Assembly (NCBI GenBank): GCA_019155205.2
Contig: JAHNZQ020003149.1
Coordinates: 1,182,487 to 1,246,486 of the forward strand
DNA: 64,000 nucleotides
Direction of reading: 5' to 3'
From: Gracilaria vermiculophylla
Taxonomy: Eukaryota; Rhodophyta; Florideophyceae; Gracilariales; Gracilariaceae
Shown: positions 1 to 9,970 of the stretch, one piece after another
Numbering within the stretch: position 1 is the first letter of the stretch
Layout of the letters: each line of letters opens with the position of its first letter
Notes under the pieces: model-generated
The model's database searches: none
The model's input: the letters and a program-made list of their open reading frames with translations, nothing else
What the model was told of the DNA's origin: nothing
Made by a program: the position numbers and the translations under genes

Positions 1-767
1 GCTGTGGTTCTTTTCTTCTAATTCAGTCAGTGATGGATGAAACCGGTCATACGTTTTTGAGTGAGAAGAAAGAGTTGCCTGCTCTATTTTCTGCGAATCG
101 CATGTGGAATGGAAAAGCAGCCTTTACTGGCGGTATATGAAACGAGGTATTAAAAATTTTCCGACGTATTACATGTTGAACTGTTACACTGTGAATCGAA
201 TATCGCTCATGTGTAAGAAACACAAGATCAGTTTACGTGTGGTGTCTTTTAGATCCCTCTTAAGAACTGTGCGCTGGTCTTCACTCCATACTATTCGAAT
301 CGTTACACGTGAAATGGCGGTTTTTGTTTTTATCCCTGAGTACCCTTGGACAAAACATTTGCTGCAGGAATAAACTGGACAGAGAGGGCATTTCACTGGT
401 TGTCAGACACTACTTCCTGTTCAGTAAGACATACTGTAATTATTATCTTCTCGGTGTGCTCTTCGAAAACAGTTATTGTACCGATGGAGATGTGTTTTGG
501 AACGAGATTTTGAATGCCGTCGAGTTTTTCTATCGTGCTTAACCGAGCGCAACGATTGATACTTGCTTTTCCAGATGTCTAAAGAGATGACATGGACGTG
601 TTTGAAATGATCCCTGGCGCATAGTTTCCTCCGAGAAAGCACGAATATTTTCATGGTTTTGACCTCGATAATCGATTTCCTTGCTTGTTTGAGTTTGTCT
701 CGGCTTGGAACAGCAAACTGAAGAGCGACGCATTTGAAAATTGCCATACAAACCCGAGAGACGGAAA
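1..767. other. Gene-free stretch upstream of the MFS gene
   Basis: No reading frame here has protein-like composition or a recognisable domain. The stretch contains the 5' flank of the transporter gene that starts at 768, and possibly the end of a gene lying outside the window. I see no tRNA and no repeat. Confidence 0.5.
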
Positions 768-2414
768 ATGAGCGAACGAAAGGAATCGGTCCCTATCTTA
801 CCTGCAACGCGGCCTTTCCTAGTTCTCTGCGTTGCCCTTCTTGGGGAGGCATGTGCTGGAGTTCCATATTGGTGGCCAGCACTGCAACCTGGGTTGAATA
901 AATGGCTCCACTTCTCTTCCAAACAAGGTCTCCTACTTATTGCAACCGCCAACTCAGGATCATCTCTCGGAATAATTGGAGGTCTCTTTTACGATCGATA
1001 TGGTCCAAAAATCACAGCTACTGTTGGTGCTGTCGGATTAACAGCATCATTCGCCGCTCTAGCGCTTCTCACTGCCTTGCCAGTTCACGAATCTTGTTTT
1101 TGGCTAGTGGCTGCCATCGCACTGCTCATGCTCTTGTTTTCATACATGCTCTACTCGACATGCTTGACTGCAGCCGCGGCCGTCTTTCCTGAAAAATATC
1201 GAGGAAGAGTGGTAGGATTGTGCTCCGGTTTCTACGGGGCATCGTCTGGGATATTTGGAGCCTTGCAGGCCGCTTTCTTTCCCACTTTGAATTCTACACC
1301 TTCACTTTTAATCTTCACAGCGACTCTAAGTCTCGTGCCGGCCATTGCCGTGTTTATGGTATTTTCAAACCATGGAAAAAATACAATTGAACCTAGTCAA
1401 CCCAATGATACTGCACAATTGTATCGAGCCTTAGCATTGCCTTCCATTGGGGATGACGAAAGTATTACAACCCGGCTGAGGTATGGATACAGAATGGCAT
1501 ATCTATTGGTTGCTTCGTTGCTGGCTTCAGCAATTGCGGAGATGCTATCAGTACCGGGCAATGTTCAAAAGCTGTGTGCTATCGCCGTTCTCTTCTGTAT
1601 TTTGGCTTTTCAAGTGCTTCCGATAGGATCTAGAGTTTTCGTGTATCACCGACATGGGGAAGACTCGGATCATCACAGCTCCCAAATGCCGTTTACTCAA
1701 GTCTTGGCAGATGTCCGATACCTCTATCTCTGTTTCGGTTTCTTTGCTACAGTTGGAGGCGGTGGCATAGCATGGCTAGTTCAGGCGTCAAATATTGTAA
1801 GTTCACGTTTCTATGAGACTGGCATTGGATGGCAGCCGGACATTATTGCTCAGGAGATTCGCATTTGTGTGATTATCTTTTCTTCATGTAACGTCGCTGC
1901 TCGTCTCATTTTCGGATCATTTCTTGACACTGGCGCTTCAGCTTCGGAACGGATGATGTTCAAGTACAATTTGCTGCACTCGGCATCTCTCATGGTTTCC
2001 GTAGCGCTTGCAGCCTCTACTGTGGCTAGTTCGTTTCTGGTGTACCTAGCAGTTGCACTAATTGGTCTTTCTCACGGTGCATGGTTTGTTTCATCTCCGG
2101 CGCTAACCACGTTGTGGTTTGGCGTGCATTCCTTTCCTCGAAATTTTGCTGTACTGGGGATTTTTGTGACTGTTGGGAGTGCGACACTAGCGAGTGCAAT
2201 ACCTTCGTGGTTGATGGATCGTTTTGGTACATGGACCCAATTTACTGACGGGGCTAGTATTCACAGAGTTTGTGTCGGTTTAAGCTGTACAATGCCAATA
2301 TTTTCGTTGCTTTGTTCGTTAAATCTCTTAATGTATATATTTGGATGGCTGCTGAAGAAACACGTAAAGACCCATGTCACCGCCATAGAGGCAGAAGGCG
2401 GATTAGTTCATTAG
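768..2414 (+). CDS. Nodulin-like / major facilitator superfamily transporter
   Basis: A 548-residue polytopic membrane protein with about 12 predicted membrane helices. The first is near residues 20-40, and a longer loop around residues 205-255 separates the two halves. The segment around residues 70-85, with GGLFYDRYGPK, matches the MFS loop 2-3 motif (G-x-x-x-D-R-x-G). The segment FPEKYRGRVVGLCSGFYG resembles the 'nodulin-like' MFS family (PF06813) of plants and algae, where helix 5 follows R-G-x-V-V-G. Substrate is unknown; relatives move small solutes, metals or carboxylates. The ATG at 768 is preferred because the open frame upstream only begins at a TTG and starts no ATG-initiated protein. 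There are no introns in the frame. The next gene downstream lies 1.2 kb away on the same strand. Confidence 0.85.
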   Translation: MSERKESVPILPATRPFLVLCVALLGEACAGVPYWWPALQPGLNKWLHFSSKQGLLLIATANSGSSLGIIGGLFYDRYGPKITATVGAVGLTASFAALALLTALPVHESCFWLVAAIALLMLLFSYMLYSTCLTAAAAVFPEKYRGRVVGLCSGFYGASSGIFGALQAAFFPTLNSTPSLLIFTATLSLVPAIAVFMVFSNHGKNTIEPSQPNDTAQLYRALALPSIGDDESITTRLRYGYRMAYLLVASLLASAIAEMLSVPGNVQKLCAIAVLFCILAFQVLPIGSRVFVYHRHGEDSDHHSSQMPFTQVLADVRYLYLCFGFFATVGGGGIAWLVQASNIVSSRFYETGIGWQPDIIAQEIRICVIIFSSCNVAARLIFGSFLDTGASASERMMFKYNLLHSASLMVSVALAASTVASSFLVYLAVALIGLSHGAWFVSSPALTTLWFGVHSFPRNFAVLGIFVTVGSATLASAIPSWLMDRFGTWTQFTDGASIHRVCVGLSCTMPIFSLLCSLNLLMYIFGWLLKKHVKTHVTAIEAEGGLVH

Positions 2415-3654
2415 AAACTCTCGTGCTTTATCCGCATTCGAATTTTCGCTGATCAGAGAACTTCGTCTTGTTGTTTTGCGAGGCTCGTTCTCTCGGGAGC
2501 AGCACAGGGGGGGAGTGTACCGTAAAGCTAAATTGCCGATATCCAGAGGTAACACTGCACCTCCCCTATCCCGCGGTATGTAGCCCTGCCCAAGAAAGAA
2601 CACGAGCCTCCGTGGTAGACATCAGGTTATCTGAAGGGCTGCTTCTACGAAGCGTTTTTCTCTGGTTCTGTCTCCCAGAGGTTAAGCAACAAGGCTACAA
2701 GTACCCCTGATAAAGAGAGGGATGCACAAATGGACCTGTACACGTTGGCTACGACAATCTGGCACCAACTTCTATCCACAGCTAAAGTATTTTGTTGGGT
2801 TCTTCGCATCGGTTGGTAAGGACATGGGTATTCCCCGAACAAGACTATTATTCCGTGATTATGGTTCTATTTGCTGTCATGACGTTTCCACGAGATAAAA
2901 AGGGGTGGAAGGCGGGCGCATCGAGGACACAGTGTGGCGTGTTCCGTGTAACTGCGCTGTGCCCGGATGCAGGCCGATTGTTTTGACAACTTTGCTACCT
3001 ATGTGAGACATGGACGATAAGCTGGTATTCAAATGGGAAGCTGTGCTCGTTTGGGCATCATGATAATCCCCGCACAGAAGAGCGCGGGATGATTCCGTGC
3101 CAGACCGATTGGGATACAGAAGGAAAAAAAATCCAGGTGCAACGGATGCGATGGGAAAATACGAGTAGTTGCTGGTAACTTGGTCCGCCGAATCGCATCG
3201 CTGACGCGCGGAGAACCTAAATTTGGAGCACAGAGCCGTCCGTTCGCGCCGCTGCCTACGTGCGTCTCGAAGGCGCAGAAAGCGACCCAGAAGCTCGCAG
3301 CCCGGTAGCCCGTACCGCGAGGTGTAAAGGGCAGACCATCACGGCACTGCAGTCGCGCGAGCTTCGGCCGGCCGGCTTTCCGCCAACCAATCCAGAACAC
3401 GATGGCACGTGTCACGACGCATCAGCGTCTTGACGATGGCTGCGCACGTTTTGGGTCTCAGTGTTTGAGACCGTTGCAGGCAAGGTGCCGAGATAAGATG
3501 GCCCCTGTCCGACGCGCCCGCTCACCAAGCGCATCGCCCCCTTTCGGCGCCGGTCAAAGGTGCGCTTGTTCTCTCAACACAACGCACCGAACCCGAATGT
3601 TCTCAAATTCTGCGCGCGATCGCCCTTCGTCGATCCACATCTCGTTGCCTTCAA
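2415..3654. other. Intergenic region before the SprT-like gene
   Basis: About 1.2 kb without a supported gene. Short frames on both strands have no domain-like sequence. GC rises from about 3180 toward the start of the next gene, as at several promoters in this window. Confidence 0.45.
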
Positions 3655-5094
3655 ATGGGTTCTTCCCCCGCTTTTAGCGCCTCCCCGCCCCTCTCCCCCA
3701 CCCGTCAACGACGTCGAGAACAGATTCTTCAGCTTGCGAACAGGCGTGGCTGGCTGGCTGCTCCGCGTGCCGCAAGTGTTGTGCAAGCGTGTCATTCTGC
3801 CTGGAAGGCCGGAACCCTCCCGGAGGTGAACCCCATTCCGTCTCCTACATCTCGTGAGGACATTGTGACGCTGTCTGAATCCGATTCCGAATCTGAATCT
3901 GTATCCGAGCTGACGGCCTCCAGTGCTGCCACTAGCTCACTTGCCGCGAAGCAAACACCGCCCATTCCTGAACGCATTGACCTGCTTTGCGAAGACATGA
4001 ACGACATGCAAGTTAATGAAGGCCATCACCGGCAGAACCATTACGTCCGACGGCAGTCTATTCAATGCACCTCGACCACGAGCTCTGAAGAACGAACCCG
4101 GCAACTGCATCGGCTCGAAGAACGGCAAATGAGTCGACAAGTAAATCGTGGGCAAAGAATTTTGCAGCCCAACACGGACTTGCCCACAACCGGCAAACAA
4201 AACCGTGCTACTGGTCAAAGTGGGTCTGCTATCGCAAGATACGGGGTCCCATCGCCACGCTCGTCGGGAACGAAATCTTTCGACACACCAGAAAATGGCT
4301 TGGGGGGGCGTCTGATTGACGAGCAATGTCTCCCACGGGATTCCGTCCTCCGAGACCGAGCCTCGGCCATGAATCAATGGTGTTCCATTCCGTTAGACAC
4401 TCAAGCCCACCCGAACACAACCCTTTTTGGTGCGAATAATTTTCATGACTCAACATCCATGGGCAACCAATTTCAAGGTGATAGAATAGCGCACAGGAGA
4501 ACAATGAATAATACGCGTCCATCAGTCACCTCTCAAGGTCTCAAGTTCAGCCATCAGTGGCTCCATCCTGGACCGTTCGACCGGACTCGCGACATTTCTG
4601 CCCAGAGGCTTTTAAGATTGTTCGATAAAGCTCTGTTTCAGGGCGAACTAACGAGTATCCCAAGGCCAAAAGTCACCGTCGGATGGAATCCCAGGCTCAA
4701 TAGAACGGCAGGTATTACAAAAATGAAACATATTCCGACGACTGGTGAGAGGAGGGCGGCCATTGAACTTAGCACAAAGGTTATCGATGAACCAGAACGA
4801 TTGTATAAAACCCTGGCACATGAACTATGCCACGCCGGGGCTTGGATTATTGATGCCACATCAAAACCTCCACATGGGGCAGTGTTCAAGGCATGGGCCC
4901 AGCGTTTCAAGAATTGGGACGCGACCTTGGACATCACAAGGTGCCATGACTACGAGATCAATTACAAGTACAAGTATACATGTGTTTCTATATCTTGCGG
5001 TCAAACGTACGGCCGACATTCCAGAAGTATTGATACCACTAAGAAGGTATGTGGAATTTGTCACTGTTCTCTGAAGTTGATTACCGCAAGATGA
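3655..5094 (+). CDS. GCNA/Spartan-type SprT-like metalloprotease
   Basis: A 479-residue protein with a long disordered N-terminal half and a C-terminal SprT-like protease domain (about residues 300-479). The zinc-protease motif HELCH is at residues 389-393, followed by PHGAVFKAW, the typical third-ligand segment of SprT proteins. A C-terminal zinc ribbon follows, with cysteines in TCVSISC and CGICHC. A hydrophobic IVTL at residues 70-73 runs straight into a Ser/Asp/Glu run, which is the signature of a SUMO-interacting motif. This architecture (disordered acidic region with SIM, SprT, zinc ribbon) is that of GCNA/ACRC, which acts on DNA-protein crosslinks in SUMO-marked chromatin. The function is inferred from family. 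The ATG at 3655 opens the frame. There is no visible intron. Confidence 0.85.
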   Translation: MGSSPAFSASPPLSPTRQRRREQILQLANRRGWLAAPRAASVVQACHSAWKAGTLPEVNPIPSPTSREDIVTLSESDSESESVSELTASSAATSSLAAKQTPPIPERIDLLCEDMNDMQVNEGHHRQNHYVRRQSIQCTSTTSSEERTRQLHRLEERQMSRQVNRGQRILQPNTDLPTTGKQNRATGQSGSAIARYGVPSPRSSGTKSFDTPENGLGGRLIDEQCLPRDSVLRDRASAMNQWCSIPLDTQAHPNTTLFGANNFHDSTSMGNQFQGDRIAHRRTMNNTRPSVTSQGLKFSHQWLHPGPFDRTRDISAQRLLRLFDKALFQGELTSIPRPKVTVGWNPRLNRTAGITKMKHIPTTGERRAAIELSTKVIDEPERLYKTLAHELCHAGAWIIDATSKPPHGAVFKAWAQRFKNWDATLDITRCHDYEINYKYKYTCVSISCGQTYGRHSRSIDTTKKVCGICHCSLKLITAR

Positions 5095-6183
5095 AGTGTA
5101 CCCTTGAGAGCCATACCTTAGGTCGATAGTCTGACTCACGGACATACGCTTGGTACACATGCTATCAACCAACTCGCGACATACATCCTAAAGTAAACTA
5201 TCATTGTTTTTGAAAGAAGACAATGTAAGAATTCTGTGACAGTCGGAAGCATCTGGATTTCTTCTGAGCAGAATCTAAGCGAAATTGAGTATATTGCTAT
5301 TCATAAAATTTCACAGCGAAGAAATACGATTAAAATGGGATGTGGCGGTAGGATGGATAAGATTAGCCTCAGGATCAAAAATTTCCAAGGCTGCTGTTAG
5401 CTACGATGATCCGCGTTAGATTGATCTACTTTCCTGACGAAATGTGCGGTTGCTGTCATTATGTTCACACACATAGGCGTAGCAGAGAGCGCGATGCATA
5501 AGGAACACACGGTTTACAAGGTAACCGTTAATGTAAGTTAGTTTAATATGTTTTCAACTGTACGTTATCTCCGCATGGGTGGCGAAGTAACTCTAAGTGA
5601 GTGTAATTTGTGAAAGGCACCAGGGCGAAAGTAACAGCGTGATGAAAAAAGTCAGCGCTGGAGCTTTCAGATAGAAGCACACATCAGATGATGATAGGGC
5701 TGAGGTGAAACCCTAGGCAGAGGGCGGGTGTGGAAGAATAACCGTTGTATCCCTCATACGAGTCAAATATTTCCAATACCTCAATGACATTCAGAGATGT
5801 GTACACATGATCATCTGCATGGAGCAATGGGAAAGGACAGGAAGGAATAAAAAACTGGGGCAGAGACGAGATCAGACGGAGGCATAGTTCCAAGGACGAA
5901 TTATGAGGACGGAACATGGAACAGATAGGAAGAGGATGAATGAAGAAATGAGCAACAAGAGAGAAGGACACTCTAGTGTCTCCGTGTTAGCCTTGCACAT
6001 ATTAACATTGCGTTAGCTCATCAGTCCAAATAGTTTTGGTCGTTTGAGCTCGATGATGAGAAGCGTTCATAGAAGCGCAGCATTTGAGAGGGTGGGGAGG
6101 GGCTCAGGCAGATGTGAGATCGGGCGGGAGCACGAACCCTTGAGCGATGGCATTGTTGCCTGGCTGTAGTGCTTTGAAATGCA
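5095..6183. other. Intergenic region between convergent genes
   Basis: About 1.1 kb separating the 3' ends of the SprT-like gene (plus) and the RING gene (minus). The short frames are not protein-like. A GTACGT hexamer at 5560 could be a splice donor by this window's usage, but no exon can be assembled around it. Confidence 0.4.
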
Positions 6184-7113
6184 TTACCAGTGGGCGTAGG
6201 CATGGTAAGTAGCGGCTCGACCAAAACCACGCTGCTCAGATCGAGTCATTCCGGGGGTGATGAGGAGAGGGGCAAATCCGCTCACGCGCAGTTTCTGCTT
6301 GACTTCGCTCATCGAGGTGGAGCTTTCGACGCCATCCACGGGTTCAATGCAGTCATAAGCACTGGGCAGTTGCTCGAACGGAATGCGCACATGCAAAGCG
6401 CGTAGCCCAGCATCGCGCACAACCATTCCTGAGCGGTACATCTGAGCTGCGCGGCTTGAGCCAGCAAGCGAAAGGGAGGAGCTGACCGCGGAAAGCAAAA
6501 CGGAGCTCCAAACGGGGCGGGGTACAACGTCCAGTAGCTCTGAACAGTCGGGGCAAGACGGAAAACGGGCGTTGCAGTGAAGAATACCGTCACGTGCAAC
6601 AGTGTACAGTGCCACATCCATCAAGTCCGATGTGGTATTCAGAGCCCATTGCTCCAGACAGCCTGCGTGAAAGACATGCCTGCATGGTGTGGTTCGGACC
6701 AATTGATCAAATTTGACGGGCTCAAGACAGACGGCACACTGTGCAGAGCTGGTACGGCATGAGCTCGACCGAGGGGCGATGATGTGGAGCAAAGACAAGA
6801 CGTCTGCGGCGCACAGAACTGGCTGGGCTCGGGAAGACACTCGTCGAACACGGGACTGAGCGGAGGGGCTGGAATGGGAGTGGGACTGAGATACAGAGGA
6901 GTCGGAGATGGATGAATGCGCGGGATGAGAGTGCTGAGGATGAGTGGCATCCTCTTCATCGGTTATGTCTTCGATTTTAGGGGATTCGGCAGTGACGGAA
7001 GTGCAGCGCTTAGAGGAGGAGCGCAGATGGGTGAAAAGGAAGCGGGCGGCGGCTCCGGCGGCTCCGGCGGCGATAGTGGCGATGGTGGCGACAAGGGCAA
7101 TGTTACGACCCAT
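6184..7113 (-). CDS. RING-H2 zinc-finger protein, membrane-anchored, probable E3 ubiquitin ligase
   Basis: A 309-residue protein. The N-terminus (residues 4-28) is a hydrophobic Ala-rich segment that can act as a signal anchor. Residues 45-100 are a Ser/His-rich linker with a short acidic patch. A C3H2C3 RING-H2 finger follows: C126, C129, C144, H146, H149, C152, then a long 34-residue spacer to C187 and C190. RING-H2 proteins with an N-terminal membrane segment are typically ubiquitin ligases of endomembranes; the substrate is not predictable. The start is the ATG at 7113. The gene is divergent from the DnaJ-type zinc-finger gene, and the two share a GC-rich 575-bp upstream region holding large hairpins. 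Confidence 0.8.
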   Translation of the reverse strand: MGRNIALVATIATIAAGAAGAAARFLFTHLRSSSKRCTSVTAESPKIEDITDEEDATHPQHSHPAHSSISDSSVSQSHSHSSPSAQSRVRRVSSRAQPVLCAADVLSLLHIIAPRSSSCRTSSAQCAVCLEPVKFDQLVRTTPCRHVFHAGCLEQWALNTTSDLMDVALYTVARDGILHCNARFPSCPDCSELLDVVPRPVWSSVLLSAVSSSLSLAGSSRAAQMYRSGMVVRDAGLRALHVRIPFEQLPSAYDCIEPVDGVESSTSMSEVKQKLRVSGFAPLLITPGMTRSEQRGFGRAATYHAYAHW

Positions 7114-7687
7114 GTTGAAAAGAGTACTTTGCGTAGCACACGATGGCAGTCGACGCAGCTGAGCGAGGCGAGGGAAGTGGCTGTGGCTTGGGCACTGCGG
7201 CTGTGCAGAGCTTCATGAAGGAGGAGTGTGCGGCATAAAAGCAGCGTGGTCGGACGGCTGGAGAGAATGCAACACGCTTAATTTGTGATTGCACTCTCCG
7301 ACAGCACGGTGATAATTGCGAAGGGCGCAGACACGGATCACGGGCGGCGAGAGGGAGTGCGCGGCAGCGGCACGGCGAGGGGGAACATACAGGCTACGCG
7401 AGAGGGGAGCATTCAAACGGCGCACGCGCGCCACCGGAACACTCTTTGGTGGTCGCGCACAGCGCTCCCAATTGCATTGCGCGGCGCGCCGAGCGCGGCG
7501 CGCTGCGGCAGCCGCCGGCACGGCGATCGAATTTGGCGCGTCAATTCGAGCGGCGCGTTGATCCGGCGCCGCGCGCGCGGCGTGGCTTACACGCGGAGCA
7601 CGTGCCGCGCGCGCGGCGCCGGAGACGCCGGTAGCCGGCGCGCGCGGCGGCTACCGGCGCGGCGCCGCCCGCAATCTCGGGGCGCCA
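7114..7687. promoter_or_regulatory. Divergent GC-rich intergenic region with two large perfect hairpins
   Basis: This 574-bp stretch lies between two divergent start codons (7113 minus, 7688 plus) and must hold both promoters. GC climbs steeply after about 7480. Two perfect inverted repeats lie next to each other: 20-bp arms at 7562-7581 and 7604-7623, and 12-bp arms at 7626-7637 and 7648-7659. The second lies about 30 bp upstream of the plus-strand ATG, so it may be in the 5' leader. A CCAAT-like element (cccaatt) sits near 7468. Confidence 0.55.
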
Positions 7688-8452
7688 ATGAGAAAACCCT
7701 ACGCGCATCGCCATCCCTTCCGCATCTCCGCCCTCGGCGCGCCGGGCCCGCACGCCCGCGCGAACAGCTCTCGCTCTTCCGCCCGCGCCACAGCGCTCTG
7801 CTCCGCCGCGCCGCCCCGCGCCGCGCCCAGCAGCATGCGGCAGCGTCGGCCCGCCCCGCGCCGTACCGCCCCAGAAGCCGCCTTCCTGCCTGCGCCCCCC
7901 CCCTGCGCGCGCGCCCCGCTCTCGTCGCCGCACCGTCGCGCGCTGTCACTGTCGCCGCCGCCTCCGCCCTCGAGCGCGCGCCGCGCGCCGCGCGCCGTTG
8001 CCAGGAGGCAACGCGTTCGCGTCTCGGCCGAGCAGCCTCCAACGCCCTCCGAAGGTGCTCGTGATGAAACGAAAGCAGACACAGCACCCGACTCCTCCCC
8101 CCAAGCCGAAGCCGAGCAACCCGACGACGTCCAACTTGCCGTGCCAAATGCATTCGAAGTGAGTGGCGACCCCGACTGCGTCCAGTGCTCTGGAAAAGGC
8201 GAGATTCGCTGTCTGGTTTGCAACGCCACGGGCTTTTATTCCATCAACATGATGGACACCGTTAGTTCGTCGCCGTGCCGCATGTGCAGGGGACGCAAGA
8301 TCATCCCCTGCCCGTCTTGCAGAAAGATCGTGTACAATTCCGTCCTGTGGTGGGACCAAATACCCTCCCTTGAGGAAGATCCGGACGAAAAGTGGAGAGA
8401 TGGCCCGCATGGTCCCAGGTTTGGATGGGGTGAAAACCCTGCCGCTTCGTAA
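7688..8452 (+). CDS. DnaJ-type zinc-finger protein, probably plastid-targeted (BSD2/PSA2/LQY1-like)
   Basis: A 254-residue protein. Residues 1-112 are Arg/Ser/Ala/Pro-rich without acidic residues until about 65, as expected for a plastid transit peptide. Residues 125-150 are acidic. The C-terminal part carries two CxxC pairs of the DnaJ cysteine-rich domain: C164/C167 with C175/C178 (CxxCxGxG, CxxCxxTG) and C197/C200 with C208/C211. There is no J domain. Small J-less proteins with this zinc domain act as plastid assembly or thiol-disulfide chaperones (BSD2 for Rubisco, PSA2, LQY1); which one this matches cannot be decided. The start is the first ATG, after the hairpin region. The N-terminus is encoded by extremely GC-rich DNA while the zinc domain is not. 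Confidence 0.75.
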   Translation: MRKPYAHRHPFRISALGAPGPHARANSSRSSARATALCSAAPPRAAPSSMRQRRPAPRRTAPEAAFLPAPPPCARAPLSSPHRRALSLSPPPPPSSARRAPRAVARRQRVRVSAEQPPTPSEGARDETKADTAPDSSPQAEAEQPDDVQLAVPNAFEVSGDPDCVQCSGKGEIRCLVCNATGFYSINMMDTVSSSPCRMCRGRKIIPCPSCRKIVYNSVLWWDQIPSLEEDPDEKWRDGPHGPRFGWGENPAAS

Positions 8453-8699
8453 ACCCTCATTTTGTTACTTTTTGTACATCCACTTTCACCGCTGTTCTCA
8501 ACGTTGTGCTGCACCCGACCCTGGCCGAAACGTTCAGCACGATGTGATCGGCGTTGCTTTTGTGCTGTATTGAGCACGCATGGTCATAGAGAGCGCTAAC
8601 TTTCACGCTCAGAGCTTTACGGGCTTGACAGGTGTGATCATATTCGCCAAGCTTGTGACATCATCCCCATGGCAGAGCACAAAGTCAGAACGAGACGCG

Positions 8700-9248
8700 C
8701 TATGAGGAGCTTGACACAAACGTTGACTTGAGATTTTTTCCGCACGCAACATACTTGCGCTCTGAGACGGTGTTGAGAGTCGGAATCGCATTGTACACGC
8801 GGGAGTGCAGCTGTTGAGCTGGCGCCCAGCCACGAGATGCCAATACACCCAATAGCAAATACAGGACGACAGCAACAGCAGTACACATGGCGATACAGAT
8901 CATCGCAAAGACGCAAAACATGAGAGAGATAGTAAAGAACACTGAAACAGAACCGACCAAAGTCATGACCATGAACACAGTGCTGCCACACACGATCAAC
9001 AATGCGCCCAGCGCCGAGGCGACTATGGCCAGTATGCACGCGAGTAGAATCAGCGCAGAGAGCAGAATGGAAAGTAGAAACACGGGCGTGAAAAGCACCA
9101 CGAGAATGAGCAGTGGGTACGAGAGAACGCTTGCAGCGCGATGCGACATGCCTTGGCTCTGTAGCACATCGGTTAGTGTGGAAAGCACTTCATGTGTGTT
9201 TGCGCACAGTTTCTGTGTTGCTGACATTGTTGGTGGTGACGCGTCCAT
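8700..9248 (-). CDS. Small multi-pass hydrophobic membrane protein
   Basis: A 182-residue protein. Residues 1-40 are polar, then about 95 residues (42-138) are almost continuously hydrophobic, enough for three or four membrane helices or two hairpins. The tail is polar and Ser-rich. No charged residue interrupts the hydrophobic block until RGWAPAQQ. The arrangement (long hydrophobic hairpin region flanked by short soluble ends) recalls promethin/LDAF1 or oleosin-like lipid-droplet proteins, but I see no diagnostic motif and do not assign a family. The ATG is at 9248. The gene converges with the DnaJ-type gene and lies 230 bp from the tRNA-Arg. Confidence 0.65.
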   Translation of the reverse strand: MDASPPTMSATQKLCANTHEVLSTLTDVLQSQGMSHRAASVLSYPLLILVVLFTPVFLLSILLSALILLACILAIVASALGALLIVCGSTVFMVMTLVGSVSVFFTISLMFCVFAMICIAMCTAVAVVLYLLLGVLASRGWAPAQQLHSRVYNAIPTLNTVSERKYVACGKNLKSTFVSSSS

Positions 9249-9479
9249 GGCACGCCGGCAGCTGGTGGAGCTGGCGTGCGTAGAGAAAACTCTCGCGCTT
9301 CTGCAACACTTGGAAGAGGCAGCTTGCGACTCCCCAGCTAGAACCGCATTCGCAAGGCTCCAGCACCAACGGGAAATGATCCCGCGAGGTAGCGATGGGA
9401 TGGGTGATGCAGCCAGTTGTGCGTATCAGACATAGATATAAAACCTTTTTCAATTTTGCCTTTTCTCCACGCAGTGCGG

Positions 9480-9553
9480 GGCCCTGTGGCCAAATTGGAT
9501 AAGGCATCGGTCTACGGATCCGGAGATTGCAGGTTCAAGTCCTGCCAGGGTCG
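9480..9553 (+). tRNA. tRNA-Arg (anticodon ACG)
   Basis: A 74-nt cloverleaf. The acceptor GGCCCTG pairs with CAGGGTC (one G-T pair at position 2) and the discriminator is G. The D stem is GCC/GGC, and the T arm is GCAGG-TTCAAGT-CCTGC with an intact B box. The anticodon loop is CTACGGA, giving anticodon ACG, as in other eukaryotic tRNA-Arg(ACG). The anticodon stem has a T-T mismatch at 31-39 and a T-G pair at 27-43. There is no intron and no encoded CCA. A run of seven T (9556-9562) right after the gene is a Pol III terminator. Confidence 0.93.
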
Positions 9554-9970
9554 CATTTTTTTGCCGGCAACCCCATGCGTCTCTAGAACCCCATGCCCCG
9601 TGCCAGTTTTGACGGGCGCGTAGGACGGGCAAATCGATCTCCGGCAGCCACCATTTTCTCTGCTGAGATATACTTGCGAATGCGCGTGTTGCTCAACGCT
9701 GCGCGCCAGCGCTTTGGCTTTTCTCCGCATTCGTGCCACTCGCTGTCACCACGTCAGCCCCCACGAGATCTTGTGCTTTGAATACTTTCGCAGCTGAATC
9801 CATACGTAGTTATACCACGCACTTCAACATCCTTAGCCTACTTATTCCTTCTTTCTGGTTCAAACTCGGCCCCGAGCTCCCTCTCCGTTGCTTCACGTTC
9901 CCTGGGTGTGCGTCACTATACTCTTTCACCAAGCGAAGGCTTCTAGCCCATTTGCAGTGCGTTCGGTACC
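9554..9970. other. Intergenic region between tRNA-Arg and the SBPase gene
   Basis: It contains the Pol III T-tract and the SBPase 5' flank. An ATG-initiated Arg-rich frame (9593-9781) could in principle be an upstream targeting exon for the phosphatase. An in-frame TAG at 9944 and a pyrimidine-rich ...TTTGCAG at 9951-9957 mean such an exon would need splicing; no donor is convincing. I see no other feature. Confidence 0.4.

Noticed and set aside
9593..9781. Arg-rich frame as a transit-peptide exon of the SBPase
   Set aside because: No convincing splice donor links it to the SBPase frame. It is kept only as a possibility to test by 5' RACE.
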